From: Furcasterigmium furcatum
Taxonomy: Eukaryota; Ascomycota; Sordariomycetes; Glomerellales; Plectosphaerellaceae
NCBI GenBank assembly: GCA_001599815.1
Contig: BCIA01000004.1
Span: 4,738,082 to 4,802,081, forward strand
Direction: 5' to 3'
DNA: 64,000 nt
The notes below the pieces were generated by a model, which saw only the letters and a list, made by a program, of their open reading frames with translations, made no database searches and was not told the DNA's origin. Made by a program: the position numbers and the translations under genes. Shown piece by piece: positions 20,523 through 31,169 of this stretch (position 1 is its first letter; each line of letters starts with the position of its first letter).

Positions 20523-21554
20523 TTCGAGTGCTCAATATCGGCGTGAATGCTAGAGGCTTGTCGAAGAGACGTTGGGACAGTGATTCGTGACGAGGTATTG
20601 CTACAACCTAATGTGACGGGCTCGAGAAGTCGTCGTGATATGGGCGAGAGATTAGAAACGAGCGGCAGCCAGATCCATTCTGAGGGGGACCGTCCCCGCC
20701 GAGGATTCCCAGCCGGCGGTGCTCTGTGTGTAACCTGGATGCCCATGTCTGCCGTCGTCGTGCTCAGGTCTGATTGGAACACTCCAGAGTGATGGACCTC
20801 GATGGTAGGCACCAGCCGAGGAGACTGGCATTTCCAGCAGAACATCTCCCGTGCGACTCGGACCAAGTATGTGAGTGGCCAAGCCCAGAGTGACAGCAGC
20901 AGGCAATCGCACGGCGTACAAGCTGAACGGCGGCATTCAGGCCGTTGGGCTCGAACGATGACGGAGCGAGAGGCCATGGAGGCAGTGTAACGCAGTGGAT
21001 CTGTCAGACCTGGGAACACCTTAATCGATCTGACTGTAGATCGAACATCATTGAGTTCTCGTTGCGGTGTAGTAGAGAGGACAGCTCCACTTCCATGTTG
21101 TTGATTCAGCACAGCTACTACTGAGGTCGTTTTTCCTGACATAAAGTCCGACTTTCGTACCTGTCAGCACCGTGATCTACGATGCCCAGTGCTTCCGGCC
21201 CCTGTGGTCGGTCGCCTTGGTGCAGGAACTGAAGAGGGATCGCCCCTTCGGAGTTTTGTACAACGGCTCCACGGGCACAGGCGGCAACTCGCTGTGAATC
21301 ACCACGGTCTTCTTCGCGAACTGGTCTTGTCCAATGAACAGCGAGGGCTGTCGCTGTGGATGGAGGCGTTCAGATGGGATTTCTCAGAGGCCGACATATG
21401 CAGCTTGGCTATATCTACCACTGGCTGGCACTGGCGATGCTGTTTCCCCCGGAGTATTCCGAGGCCGAGTTTGCTATGCTCTCGAGAAACTTCAAACGAG
21501 TCTACCCGATATTCCCTGTCATTCCCAGTCCTCGCCAGTCAGTTCGAGATGGGC
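20523..21554. other. Unassigned stretch upstream of the Clr5-ankyrin gene
   Basis: About 1 kb with several overlapping open frames on both strands. None shows domain resemblance or consistent codon bias. It holds the promoter of the minus-strand Clr5-ankyrin gene. Some plus-strand segments around 21390-21540 look mildly protein-like, which could mean a decayed gene. Confidence 0.3.
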
Positions 21555-21704
21555 ATGAGCCCCGAAGTCATTGTCGCCATTGTCGGCCTCTTCATCGCGC
21601 TTCCGCCCACTGCAATCATCATCTGGAAATGCTTCTTTCAACGTCAGCAGCGTGAGTGCCAGAGGACGTACCCAAGATGTGCACGGCCCAGGCCGACGGA
21701 ATGA
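21555..21704 (+). CDS. Possible short single-pass membrane protein or remnant
   Basis: From the ATG at 21555 the frame begins MSPEVIVAIVGLFIALPP and continues AIIIWKCFF, a strong single membrane helix followed by basic residues. Such starts are common in uncharacterised small fungal proteins. The frame stops after 49 residues. A GTGAGT at 21651 could be a splice donor joining to a downstream open frame after 21750, but no acceptor can be chosen with confidence. It may be a small real gene, the first exon of a longer one, or a remnant. Confidence 0.25.
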   Translation: MSPEVIVAIVGLFIALPPTAIIIWKCFFQRQQRECQRTYPRCARPRPTE

Positions 21705-22286
21705 ATGCATACAGGCCGCAGCGAATATGACCCTGAGCATGCCCAGCGTGCACCCCTCCGTCAGATACAGGGAGTCCGGCAGATCGTCTGGACACAGTCG
21801 ATGCAGAGCTTTGATACAACCATCAACTGCGTATCTCCTTATGGCTTTGACCGTCATGCTCCGCCGTGGCAGCAAACTACATCGCAGACCTGGCCAATCC
21901 CGACCAGGCTGCCTGGCCTCGAGGTCGGCTAAACAAAGGGAGGGGCCGAGACCTGTTGGAGAAGGGCAACCTGGACGTTGATGTTAGGTGGCAAGAACAT
22001 AACAAGGGGCTGGCGCATTAGAGAGACTCGTGGACACAGCCTGGAATGGACTACCTGTTGACACGGAGAATCTGGAGGAAAATAATGCCCAGAGGGCCGT
22101 TCGAGACGAAAACAGTCTCAAGGGGGTCGTACATCGCCTAGATACCCTAGATACTATCGGTCGATGACCGTTGGAGAACCATCGAGGAACACCGCATCGA
22201 GTTGGCGCAAGCAGGCGTGCCGAAGACATAGAAACCAAATCAAGCCGATGAAAGAGGCTCACCGGGGTTCTGTATCCCGCAGTCGA
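21705..22286. other. Unassigned intergenic stretch
   Basis: About 580 bases with short conflicting open frames. It includes the 3' side of the lipocalin-like gene. No supported gene is seen. Confidence 0.3.
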
Positions 22287-22904
22287 TCACGTCTCCTTCC
22301 AAGGCAGCTCCAGCGCGACGGGCTTCATATCCCTGTCCACCATATCCGCAACAGGCTTCGCATCCATGCCCTTGAGCGCCGCGAGCACGGCTCCGTACGT
22401 CTCCTCACTGATCCCCTCCCTCCGATCACAGTACACATCGAGCCCCTCCTTGGTGAACAGGGTCGGGGCGAACCAGGTAACAGCCCACCTCTCAACGCTG
22501 CCGTCTGGGAGGGGCCGCTCTCCCCAGCCCAGGACCTCCCAGTGCGATGTGATCAAGAGCAGCAGCCCGCTGCCGCGCCAGTTCCACGACACGGCGGACC
22601 CGGATGACTCGGCGGTGTCGACGCCCTTGACGGACTTGAGCTGGCCTTTGGGAGCGCCGGAGGAGTCGATGGGCTCGTACTCGACGAGGTCGTCCATGCG
22701 AGGGCGGCCGTCGGGTCTGGCGTCAAGGGGGCGGTAGGTGATGCGGACGTTGCGGGCGGAGCGCCACATGTCGAGGGTGGAGTGTGTTACTGTCCAGGTG
22801 CGATGCAGCCATTCGAGAGAAGGCGAGGGGGTGGCAGGGAGGGCGGCGCCGGAGTACTTGGTGGGAGAGTGGATGGTGACATCCGGTGATGGTGAGGCAG
22901 CCAT
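22287..22904 (-). CDS. Conserved lipocalin-like fungal protein
   Basis: An intronless gene for 205 residues with no signal peptide. The pattern is that of a small beta-barrel: WLHRTWTVTHSTLDMW near residue 31, RNVRITYRPL, then SWNWRGSGLLLLITSHWEVLGWG in the centre and WAVTWFAPTLFTKEGLDVYCDR near 160. The Gly-X-Trp-like start and regular strand spacing resemble cytosolic lipocalin-like proteins, and I recognise the layout from uncharacterised fungal orthologues. Ligand and role are unknown. The gene is divergent from the conserved gene at 23554. Confidence 0.8.
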   Translation of the reverse strand: MAASPSPDVTIHSPTKYSGAALPATPSPSLEWLHRTWTVTHSTLDMWRSARNVRITYRPLDARPDGRPRMDDLVEYEPIDSSGAPKGQLKSVKGVDTAESSGSAVSWNWRGSGLLLLITSHWEVLGWGERPLPDGSVERWAVTWFAPTLFTKEGLDVYCDRREGISEETYGAVLAALKGMDAKPVADMVDRDMKPVALELPWKET

Positions 22905-23553
22905 GGCGAGTAGTGAGTGAGATGAGTGCGATAGCGAATTATGAGAGATGCTGCGACATGGACCGAGAAAGGCAACCGACTGGGTATCTTGCGCTGGCTA
23001 TGAATGGGACGAACGAAGCTGAGGTGGGATGCGATGAGAAGGGAGAGATGAAGTCTCGTTAGAGAAAGCTCGAGCCAACTTTCAGCTTCGGTCCGTCCGT
23101 TGGCGCCGGGAGCTCGGGCTTCCGTTCGTCTAGGGGCCAGGATGTTTCACTGCCCTGCCACGTGCAATGATGTCACTCACCAATCCCGTCTCGATGGATG
23201 TGGAACATCAACTTCATCTTGGATATTGATCATCTTAACAACGGCTTGGAAGTGCACTGAGGGACAGACGAGCCCGACTAACCCAGCAATCTGTACTGGG
23301 CGGCGTTCCGACTCCCGACTCCGGCACATCCCTGCACTAAGCTCCGGCTCTTAGCCTTGTGGGGCCGAACTCTTCCCGCCCGATGGTGGAGACCCCAAAC
23401 CGCCGATTTTCACTCTCATCGCTCACCGCCCGCAAACGTCGCCAACAACCACCCTACTCACTCGGCTCACGACCATACCCTCTGCGCGGCGCAATCTCGT
23501 TACATCCTTGCCCCTCACAGTAGAACGCCAGCACTCACACGAGAGTCGCCACC
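22905..23553. promoter_or_regulatory. Divergent promoter region
   Basis: 649 bases separate the start codons of two divergent genes. The last 150 bases are C/A-rich leader sequence ending in a good start context (GCCACCATGG). No distinct motif is recognised. Confidence 0.5.
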
Positions 23554-24198
23554 ATGGATCTCTCCGACCCAGACACCGCCGCCATGGCCGCCGCAATGGG
23601 CTTCTCCAGCTTCGGCGCCCCAGAAGGCCATCCCTCCAAGAAGCGCCGTTACAACCCTCGCGCTGATGCCGCGTCAGACTCAGCGGCAGTGCCATTCGCA
23701 GCCACAGGGGCAAATGATGTTCCCGTTTCGGCCCCCCGGCCGCGAAACACTGATGAGATCGACCTCGGCGACGACGATGACGAAACCTCAGCCGCGCCGC
23801 CCATCGACGGCCCGGCGCTGGCGTACACGCAGAAGCAGATTGACGATATGATCGCGCAATCAGGCAGCGCGGATGGCGCTTCTCAGACTTTATCTACCAC
23901 TCAACTACCCGCCTCCGGTGACGGTGTCTCGCTCCCGAACCGACCAAACCCGGCTTGGGGCCAGCAGTATGGGTCCCCGTCATCGCAAGCTGGGAGGGGA
24001 GGGCACGGCCAGGGCCAAGGCCAGGGCCGCCGAGGAGGACACACACAGCCACATCGCGACGAGGGAGGAAATGCTAAGCCCTGGTGGGAAGGCTACTACG
24101 ATCCAAAGTCGAACACGAATCCCTGGCGCGAGCTGGAGAAGAACGCGGGTTTTCAGCCTCTAGGGTCCTGGGAGCTGAAGGACACTGCTGCGACCTGA
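23554..24198 (+). CDS. Conserved hydrophilic protein of unknown function
   Basis: An intronless gene for 214 residues with an ideal start context. The N-terminus reads MGFSSFGAPEG, followed by a basic nuclear-localisation-like KKRRYNPR near residue 30. The middle is acidic (IDLGDDDDE). A Gly/Gln-rich segment (GGHGQGQGQGRRGG) follows, then a conserved tryptophan-rich C-terminus (KPWWEGYYDP and NPWRELEK). I recognise the N- and C-terminal patterns from uncharacterised ascomycete proteins. The basic cluster and Gly/Arg/Gln segment suggest a nuclear, possibly RNA-linked role, which is inference. Confidence 0.8.
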   Translation: MDLSDPDTAAMAAAMGFSSFGAPEGHPSKKRRYNPRADAASDSAAVPFAATGANDVPVSAPRPRNTDEIDLGDDDDETSAAPPIDGPALAYTQKQIDDMIAQSGSADGASQTLSTTQLPASGDGVSLPNRPNPAWGQQYGSPSSQAGRGGHGQGQGQGRRGGHTQPHRDEGGNAKPWWEGYYDPKSNTNPWRELEKNAGFQPLGSWELKDTAAT

Positions 24199-25607
24199 TG
24201 GATGATTTTCGAGATCCCATTATCGACTGGGTTCTGCGGGATCGCGACGCTGCTGCTGATGCAGGGAGGCGCTCGTCGATCGCCCCCTTTTATGCTGCTG
24301 CGACCCCTGGCTTGCTACATGGGCATCACGTGATACTCGGCTCAGGATCACTGTCTCCGCCAATGCTCAGATCACGACCCAAGCAGGACAGGGGCTGCTA
24401 CGCTGGAGTTTGAATTGGGCTGGACTGGGAGTGCCTTGGGGTCACTTGCCTACGACGCCGGGGATCACAGCATTGCGATGGACCAACGGCACCGCTGCAG
24501 GGACGCCATCACGACGGACCAACATGAGACATCAACTCGATTACTGATACTCCGAACGGAAGAAACGACTAGGACCACCGTCTCCCTTTACGCCTTGACG
24601 GTTAGGACGCTGGAGAATACGCAACCGCCACCCCCTGGGGTGCCGGCTGCTGCCATGACCACCTGTGTCGTCACCGTCGCCTACCCGAAAGAGAAACCGT
24701 CCGCCCTCGAATAGGAAAAGCCCAGCCCACAAGCATTCTCGCTATCAGCCATACGCTCCTCCCCCAGATTTCCTCGCCCCGCCTGGTTCCTGTTCTCCCA
24801 AGGCCGGGCCTCCGGCGCCTCTCGCCAGCCTCTGCCATCCTCCAAAGATGGAGGTGGTGTACTTTTAGCAAATCCCCCCGTCTTCAATCAACGAAATGCC
24901 TTCCTCATCCAATCATGTACTCATAAGAGGTCGTGAAGCAGCCCGCCCGTCCGGCACCGCTAGAGGAGCAAGGCACACGCCCTGGCCCTCCCCACCCGCA
25001 CTCGCCAGCTGCCGGTGCTGCCGCCCTTCCCTGTTTGGCGCCCCTGGTGCCCCTGCGCAAGCCAAGGGGTCTGTGGGCGCCTGCGTCGCGCGTCCAGAGG
25101 CCAGCTAGCCGCCTGATCCCACGCCCCTGGCCTACACACCTCCGCTGTGCCTGCCAGGGCGCCCACAAAAGCAGCGTGAGATCGGGCGGCTATGCACCCC
25201 GCGGATCAGTCCGCTGCGTGTCATCTCACCCACCCATCCCGTCCGCCTGCGGCTCGTGCCGCTTCGTCCTGACCGCGTGCCTGAACCCCCACATCCGTCC
25301 TGGTTTCCCTCGAGGGGGGCGTGTAGCCAAAGAAATGCAAAGAAGATCGAAAATCTGGATTCGTTGGTGGTATCTCGCTGGGTGCTGCAGCTTGCATGAG
25401 CTGACCGCTTGCTTGTTTCGCTCGCATGGTTCGTGCTAATGTAGGTGACAAGAAACAATGACACGCTAGAAGATTGGCGGAGCCGTTCGGCTGGGAATGC
25501 GGCTCTGCTGGAACTCCCTGATTTCAACGTTGGCGCCCACAACGTCGCGGAGCTCGCGACGATGCCAGCTCCAGATCGATGAAATCGGGGCAATGGTGAA
25601 ATGGCGC
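24199..25607. other. Convergent intergenic region
   Basis: 1.4 kb between a plus-strand 3' end and the minus-strand KXD1 3' end. Pro/Arg-coding open frames near 24900-25440 reflect C-rich composition. ATCACGTGAT, a palindromic E-box, occurs near 24325. No gene is supported. Confidence 0.4.
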
Positions 25608-26429
25608 CTAGTAGGCATCGGGCGAAGGGTACCTCGCGCGCGCCTTGTTGTACTCCTTGGTGTGCTTTCGCGAGGCCTTGGTCTTGAGGGAACTGGCAAA
25701 TAATCAGCATGATCTCCATCGATTTCAGGGCCGCTGTCGGGTGAACATCGCGCGCCGGGTCGTTTTGTTTGAAAACGACCCCAACGCGATTTACTCGCTT
25801 GGTCCGGCCGTTGCGTTGGATTGCGGTACTTACGAGACTTTCTTCTGTGTCCACTCGAGATCCGCGCGAACATCCTGCGCATCGCGGTAGCCCTCAGTGA
25901 ACCGCTCTCGCGTCTTCGCCAGACGCGCTTGCGCCTTTGCCTGGAGCTCGAGAAGCTCGCGATGCTTGGCGTTAAGCTTTCCAGATCTGCGAGTCATCAG
26001 CTAACCGCTCGAAATTCGGCAGCGGAAATTTGTGCGATTGCACAGAATTGACCGCTCGCAAAGTGACTCCAGCGAGTCAAGTTGCCATTGCAAGGAGGGG
26101 GATTCTTACGTTTGCGCTTGGACTGCGATGTTGCGATCCAGAGGGATCGGGTCGAAGGTCTGCGCAAAGCGTTCCTGCATGTACTCGTTGAAGTCGACTC
26201 CCGACGCAGAACCGGCAGATTCGAAATCGCCGCTGTTGCTGCCGGCGTAGCTGGAATTGGCCACCGAGTAGCCGCTGGGCTGGCTGTAGGAGGCGCCGGT
26301 ACCAGAGCTGACGGACTCGTCAATCTCCGGGGGCGAGACGGAATAGGCGCTGTTGTTGTAGTCGAAGTCACGCCCCTTGGAGGGGATGTGCATGGGGAGG
26401 GAGTAGGAAGGGGAGTACTGAGCCGACAT
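25608..26429 (-). CDS. KXD1: KXD1-like protein (KxDL domain)
   Basis: Three exons (26110-26429, 25834-25986, 25608-25692) encode 185 residues. Introns are 25987-26109 and 25693-25833. The N-terminal 75 residues are Ser/Tyr/Gly-rich and disordered. The conserved part starts at VDFNEYMQERFAQTFDPIPLD, continues through SGKLNAKHRELLELQA and ends in the coiled coil DLEWTQKKVSSLKTKA and RYPSPDAY. This matches fungal KXD1 proteins, which are subunits of the BLOC-1 complex that binds endosomes and controls Rab5-type GTPase activity. The upstream side faces a very long gene-free stretch. Confidence 0.87.
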
Positions 26430-29400
26430 GGTGGCGGTGTGATGAAAGATAGGAAGGATGGCGGGATGTGGTTTTAAGTCTGGATGTGCCGGTGTGTTTG
26501 ATTCAACCTTCAGAGGGAGCAAACAGTCGGGTATGGGGTGGGACCAAGTCAACAATGTTGGCTATGTGTGAGGCGTTGATACAGTGGTACCGGGGAGTAG
26601 GAAGAACACTTGTGCTGGGGCAAGTAGGACTTGGTAAAAGTTGAGATGTCTTTGCAGAAGCTCTTGGTGAAAGATTGGAAAAGGAGGAAGAAGACGAAGC
26701 CTCAAACTCCCCCAAGGTCGCCCTTTTTATACTTTTTCACGGCCCTCCAGAGACCTCCATGTCGACGGCCAATGCCTCATGAAAGACCGGCCGATCCATT
26801 GAAACGCCCGGGCCAAGGACATCCGCCATCGTCAACCCCGCCCATGAGCATGTCATGTTCCTATCGACATGGGATGATGCGACGGGCGTGCTTGGGACGA
26901 CGGTGGCGGCCGGAGGGCGCGGCCACCACTAGCCGAGGAGGTGGTTTTCAGACTTGGCTAGACGCGAAGCCCCTTGTCATGTCCCATGCCAGTAAAAGGG
27001 GCAAGAGACTGACACATCTAACGCCTTCATGGTGTCCTTGCCGTTTGCTCCGGCCATTGAGAGCCGGGTTGGCTCAACAGAAGGGGCAGGCTAGTCCATG
27101 CCATGGAGTGATCAGAGTGGAGGGCGACGGGTGCGGACATTGGAGAGACGGGGAAGCAGGGGGTGCAGGCAGATTCCGTGTCTGGGCAGTATACTCCGGC
27201 CGGGCAGGGAAATAGAGTGTATGCTGGGCAAAGTTGGTAAGGGCCGGGGAAACTTGCCGAGACTCGGAAATCATGGTTAGTAGATTTTGATTAGGGCCTC
27301 TGGAATGGGCGTGCCATATGGATGCACGCTTGTGTCCAAGGCGCTGCCACGAGGAATCCCATGAGGGGAAGCAAGAGTGGAATAAACATGGACCAGTGGA
27401 ACCACGGATCGCCATCTGTATGTTCTACTGGGCGGTGGGTTCCGGGACGCGGTAGGAGTGAGGTTAACGTTGAAATCCGCTCAACCAGCAAGTTGATATT
27501 GGTGTGCCACCTTGCATCCACGCTGCATGGAGCTGTGGCAGTCCGAAGGACTGGACATATGAGGCGTGGGTTTAGGATGAAGGCCGGTGATCGTACTCGT
27601 ATCCCTCTCTCTCTGGTCACAGAGGGAGAGGGAGCAGAGGAGTGAACACCAGGGTGGCGTCAGTGTAAGGGGGCCCCCCACGGGTATGTCCGCGGCTTCG
27701 TTTCCCATAAACGGTGAGCGTTTACGGAGAAGGCCCGGAAGCAGAGCCGTTTGCCAGATATGCGCCGGACATTGATGGTGGAGGGGACGAGAAGAGTATG
27801 CCCCCGGGGTGGGAGTAAGACAAGAGCCAGGTTAAGATCGACCAGGCCAACAGGAAGTGGAAGATGTGCGGGAAAGTCGTGGCATGGAGCTACCCGCGAA
27901 TTGGATGATATGTGTACCATGGCATGGCAGGTCGTCCAGGCCGGCCGTCGTCCACAAACGCGCCGACGCTAAGAGGGGATGGAGGTGGGAGAGACCCTCC
28001 TCGTCTCGGTCTACGCCCCCGGGTGAGGCTCGGATGGAGGGACGGAGGAAGGCGGCATGTAAAAGCAGCGGCGGATCTTCGAGATGTCTGTCCCGGGAGG
28101 GTCAAGTCATCTTCCTGTCGTCGGCCTCTGGGGGCGGCGCGGCGGGCCAAGTGGGATTTCCTCCCTCCACGACGGGCTTCTGGACCATAGAGAACGTGCA
28201 GGACGGGCTGGGGGGCGTCATGTGTGTCCTTTGAGGATGAATTGGTACCGAGGGATGAAGTCAGGTCAGGCAGAAGTGCAGCAAGATCGGGCTTTATGTG
28301 AGGTGGTGATGCGTTGTCAAGTTGAAAGCCAGACAACAATCTCTCGCGGCCCAATTGACTTTTGGACGTCTCGCACCAGAAGCCACATGGAGGCCTGGAA
28401 TTTCCTCCCATTAGATCACCTCCTGCGACCCCGGCTCGACTTTTCTGATGGTTGATTGGCCTAAAATCCAGATTTCCGAATGGCCTAAACTGCCTGTTCA
28501 GGGAGGAGCAGGGGTCGTGGACAGGCAGGCACGGGGTGGAACTCAAGGAAGCAGCGTTGGAAGTCGGCCTGGATGCCTGCCTGTCCTGGCGCTGATTGGA
28601 CTAAAATCACATGGCTCGTTGTCTTTTGCCCCTTCTTTCCATCCTGGTCCCTCTCACACCCTTCCAACTTCCATCTCTTCGACCGCCCACTTCGACCATG
28701 GGAGGAATGACGGTGGCTCGCCGGACAGGCTCTCGTTTTTGATCCCGACAATTTTAGCAGCTTCTCAAAAGCCCCCCCAACAAGGGAGCACCTGTCAGAC
28801 GTGCCGATGATTTCCATCCGCCAAAGCCACCTCCAGCTGGGGACCTCAGGGGGGTGGGTGCCAGGCTAAGTGCCTGCATCTTGGATCTGGAGGCAGCCCG
28901 AGGGTACCCAATCCCTGACGACTCCGATTCCGCCGTCCACTTACAACAACCCGAGCTGCCAGACTGCATGAGGCCGGCGCAAGCTTTGTTCCTCATGATT
29001 CCTCTCCCATCTGGCCAACCGATTCCACTTCCTTCCTAGGCTGCTTCTTCCTGGCGGGGGCGTGGACTCGCCCAAAAGTCCAGGTGACGTCCTGGAAGAT
29101 CTACCCCTTCTGGGAAAGCTAGGTTGAGCCATGGACACGCACGACACGAAACACCACCTGTGTATCTCTCGTTGTACCACTGTTTTCGACAGACTCGGTT
29201 TTCTGACGAGCCCCGCGAAAAGTCGGTCAAGCCAGTCCCAACAAACGCTACCGGCCTACCGCGTCTCGTCGACGCTATCGAGACGACAAGGGAGATGTCA
29301 TGCCTCAAAGCTTCAACACCACCATCTTCAGTAGTGACAGGCAAACAGGGTGACCCCGGCACACCAGGGCATCTGGAAGACGCCGTGGGCCCAACGGCGA

Positions 29401-31169
29401 ATCAAGGGCTCCAATGCCGCAACTCGAAGGCGCCGTTCACTTGCTGACTTCAGAGGAGCATGAGACACCTGCGTCCCTGAATGGAGGGGAAGGACAAGAC
29501 CACCAAGGAAACGAGGGGCGCAACCATCGACGACTTCTACTAGGGCACCATGCAGCCCGAGCCAGGGCCACCGGAGGAGCCAAGCTAGGAGACGCAGTAG
29601 TAGCTGTCCGTCATCATCGGAGGGGGCCCATCCACCCCAACTCGATCCACGGCCAGACGTTGAAATTCGCACACGAGTGCGGGCCCTCCGGCCAATCGAC
29701 GACTCACCACCAACACGCAAACTTGGCCTTCCAATCGAACCCCCAGAAAGGTGTGTCAAAAGTTTGATACGCCATGTGACGAGAACGTTCTGTGGCGAGT
29801 GAGGAAAGGGGCGGTTTGGCTGCCGTTGCGTGACGTTGCCGGATGAACTGGACATGAACCAGTCGTACAACGTGGGCATCGGCCAGCCACGGCACCCGCC
29901 CGACACGGTCGCACAAGAAATTCTTCCGAGGCGGTTCACAACATGACGGCGGCGTGAAAGAGCGCGAGGACAAGGGAAGAAGAAGCCTTGCGGACTGCGC
30001 CCTCTGCGAGCCAGCCACGAGGAACGGCGGCCGCTTCGCTCAACTCCACGCTCCATGCATGACTGCATCGGACGCTGTTCTTATGCGACCTTGCTGGTGT
30101 TTGTATTACTCGAAAATCTGCCCGTTCATCACTTTGCGCCTCCCGGGCAGCTGGTGGGATAGTCCGACTCTCGGCACACACTATCTGCATCCGCTCGATG
30201 CGATTGTGGGACGAATCAGGACCTGCATCCATCAAGCAGGGCGGTTTCCACCCTATGCGTTCTGATGTAAGTCGAATGCAAAGGTGCCATTTTCGGTCTC
30301 GGTCACGTTGGGGCATCTCATTGGGGGCCGGACAGGACAATCCATGTGTGCGTGCTGTTGGGTCGACCAAAACGACACTGCAGTACACCTTGGACGCGCG
30401 CTCTGTCGAGCCCAGTCGTGATGTCGCAAGCCAAGTGCCTCGAAACAGGCAGACATGAGGTCTTTGGTCAGTTATTCGTCGCTATTAGCAGTCTTCGGAC
30501 TCGACTTTACCCCCGCCAGGTCTGATATGCCGTACTTGCCGATCTGCATGTACTCTGCACGACACGTTCATCGCAGTGCCCTGTGATGCCATGCGATGCA
30601 ACTTCCCGATCCGGACGCAGGGAGACAGGCAGAGAAACGCTGGCACATTCGTGCTGTGCTCAGGCTGACATGGCGTACAGTCCTAGATTCATCACGGAGC
30701 GGTCAACATGGTCATGCAAGGGGAATTCAAGGGTGGAGGAAGCTGCTGTCAGCATTGCTCCAGTATTGCCATTTGTGAATATGGCTACTAATATACATGT
30801 CATACAGAGCCATTGTGGCTCATGATAAACCCAACCAACCGTCCAACCAGCCAACCAACCAGTCATGCGTCCGAAAAAGAAGCTCGTCAGCTGTCTAGCC
30901 CTATCCAGCCCGTCCCAGGCCCTGCTACCCTATGTTTCGGTGTATAGACTCGGCGATGAACGCCGCAAAAAGCACAATGCCATGCCTCCGTCGACCCCTC
31001 TTTTCGTTGATATCAATTTGGGCCGTGAACTGTGCCAACGTCCAGACGGCGCCATGCCCTCGAAAGGATTCCCGAGGTCCGTCCTCCCTCGTTTCTAATA
31101 CTATGCCATCAAGCCTTTTCCCATGTATGTTGTTCACAAGCATCCTCTTCAGCCACACTCCCCGAGAAT
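26430..31169. other. 4.7 kb interval without recognised gene
   Basis: No open frame here has family resemblance, fungal splice structure or strong codon bias. The composition is mixed, with G- and C-rich patches. Visible elements include two near-identical TGATTGG(C/A)CTAAAATC words at 28453 and 28593, a pyrimidine-rich stretch at 28620-28690 before a short ATG frame at 28698, and a CCAACC tract at 30829-30862. Its left end should hold the KXD1 promoter and its right end the DGK1 3' UTR. Confidence 0.4.
30829..30862 (+). repeat. CCAACC-type tandem tract
   Basis: An imperfect run of CCAACC units. It is similar in composition to the leader tract at 878-904, but no gene follows it directly. Confidence 0.6.

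Noticed and set aside
24933..25439. Plus-strand 168-codon Pro/Arg/Ala-rich frame
   Set aside because: Composition reflects a C-rich intergenic patch; no family resemblance.
29328..30068. Minus-strand 246-codon frame in the gene-free interval
   Set aside because: Arg/Ser/Gly-rich without bias, splice sites or resemblance; not supported as a gene.
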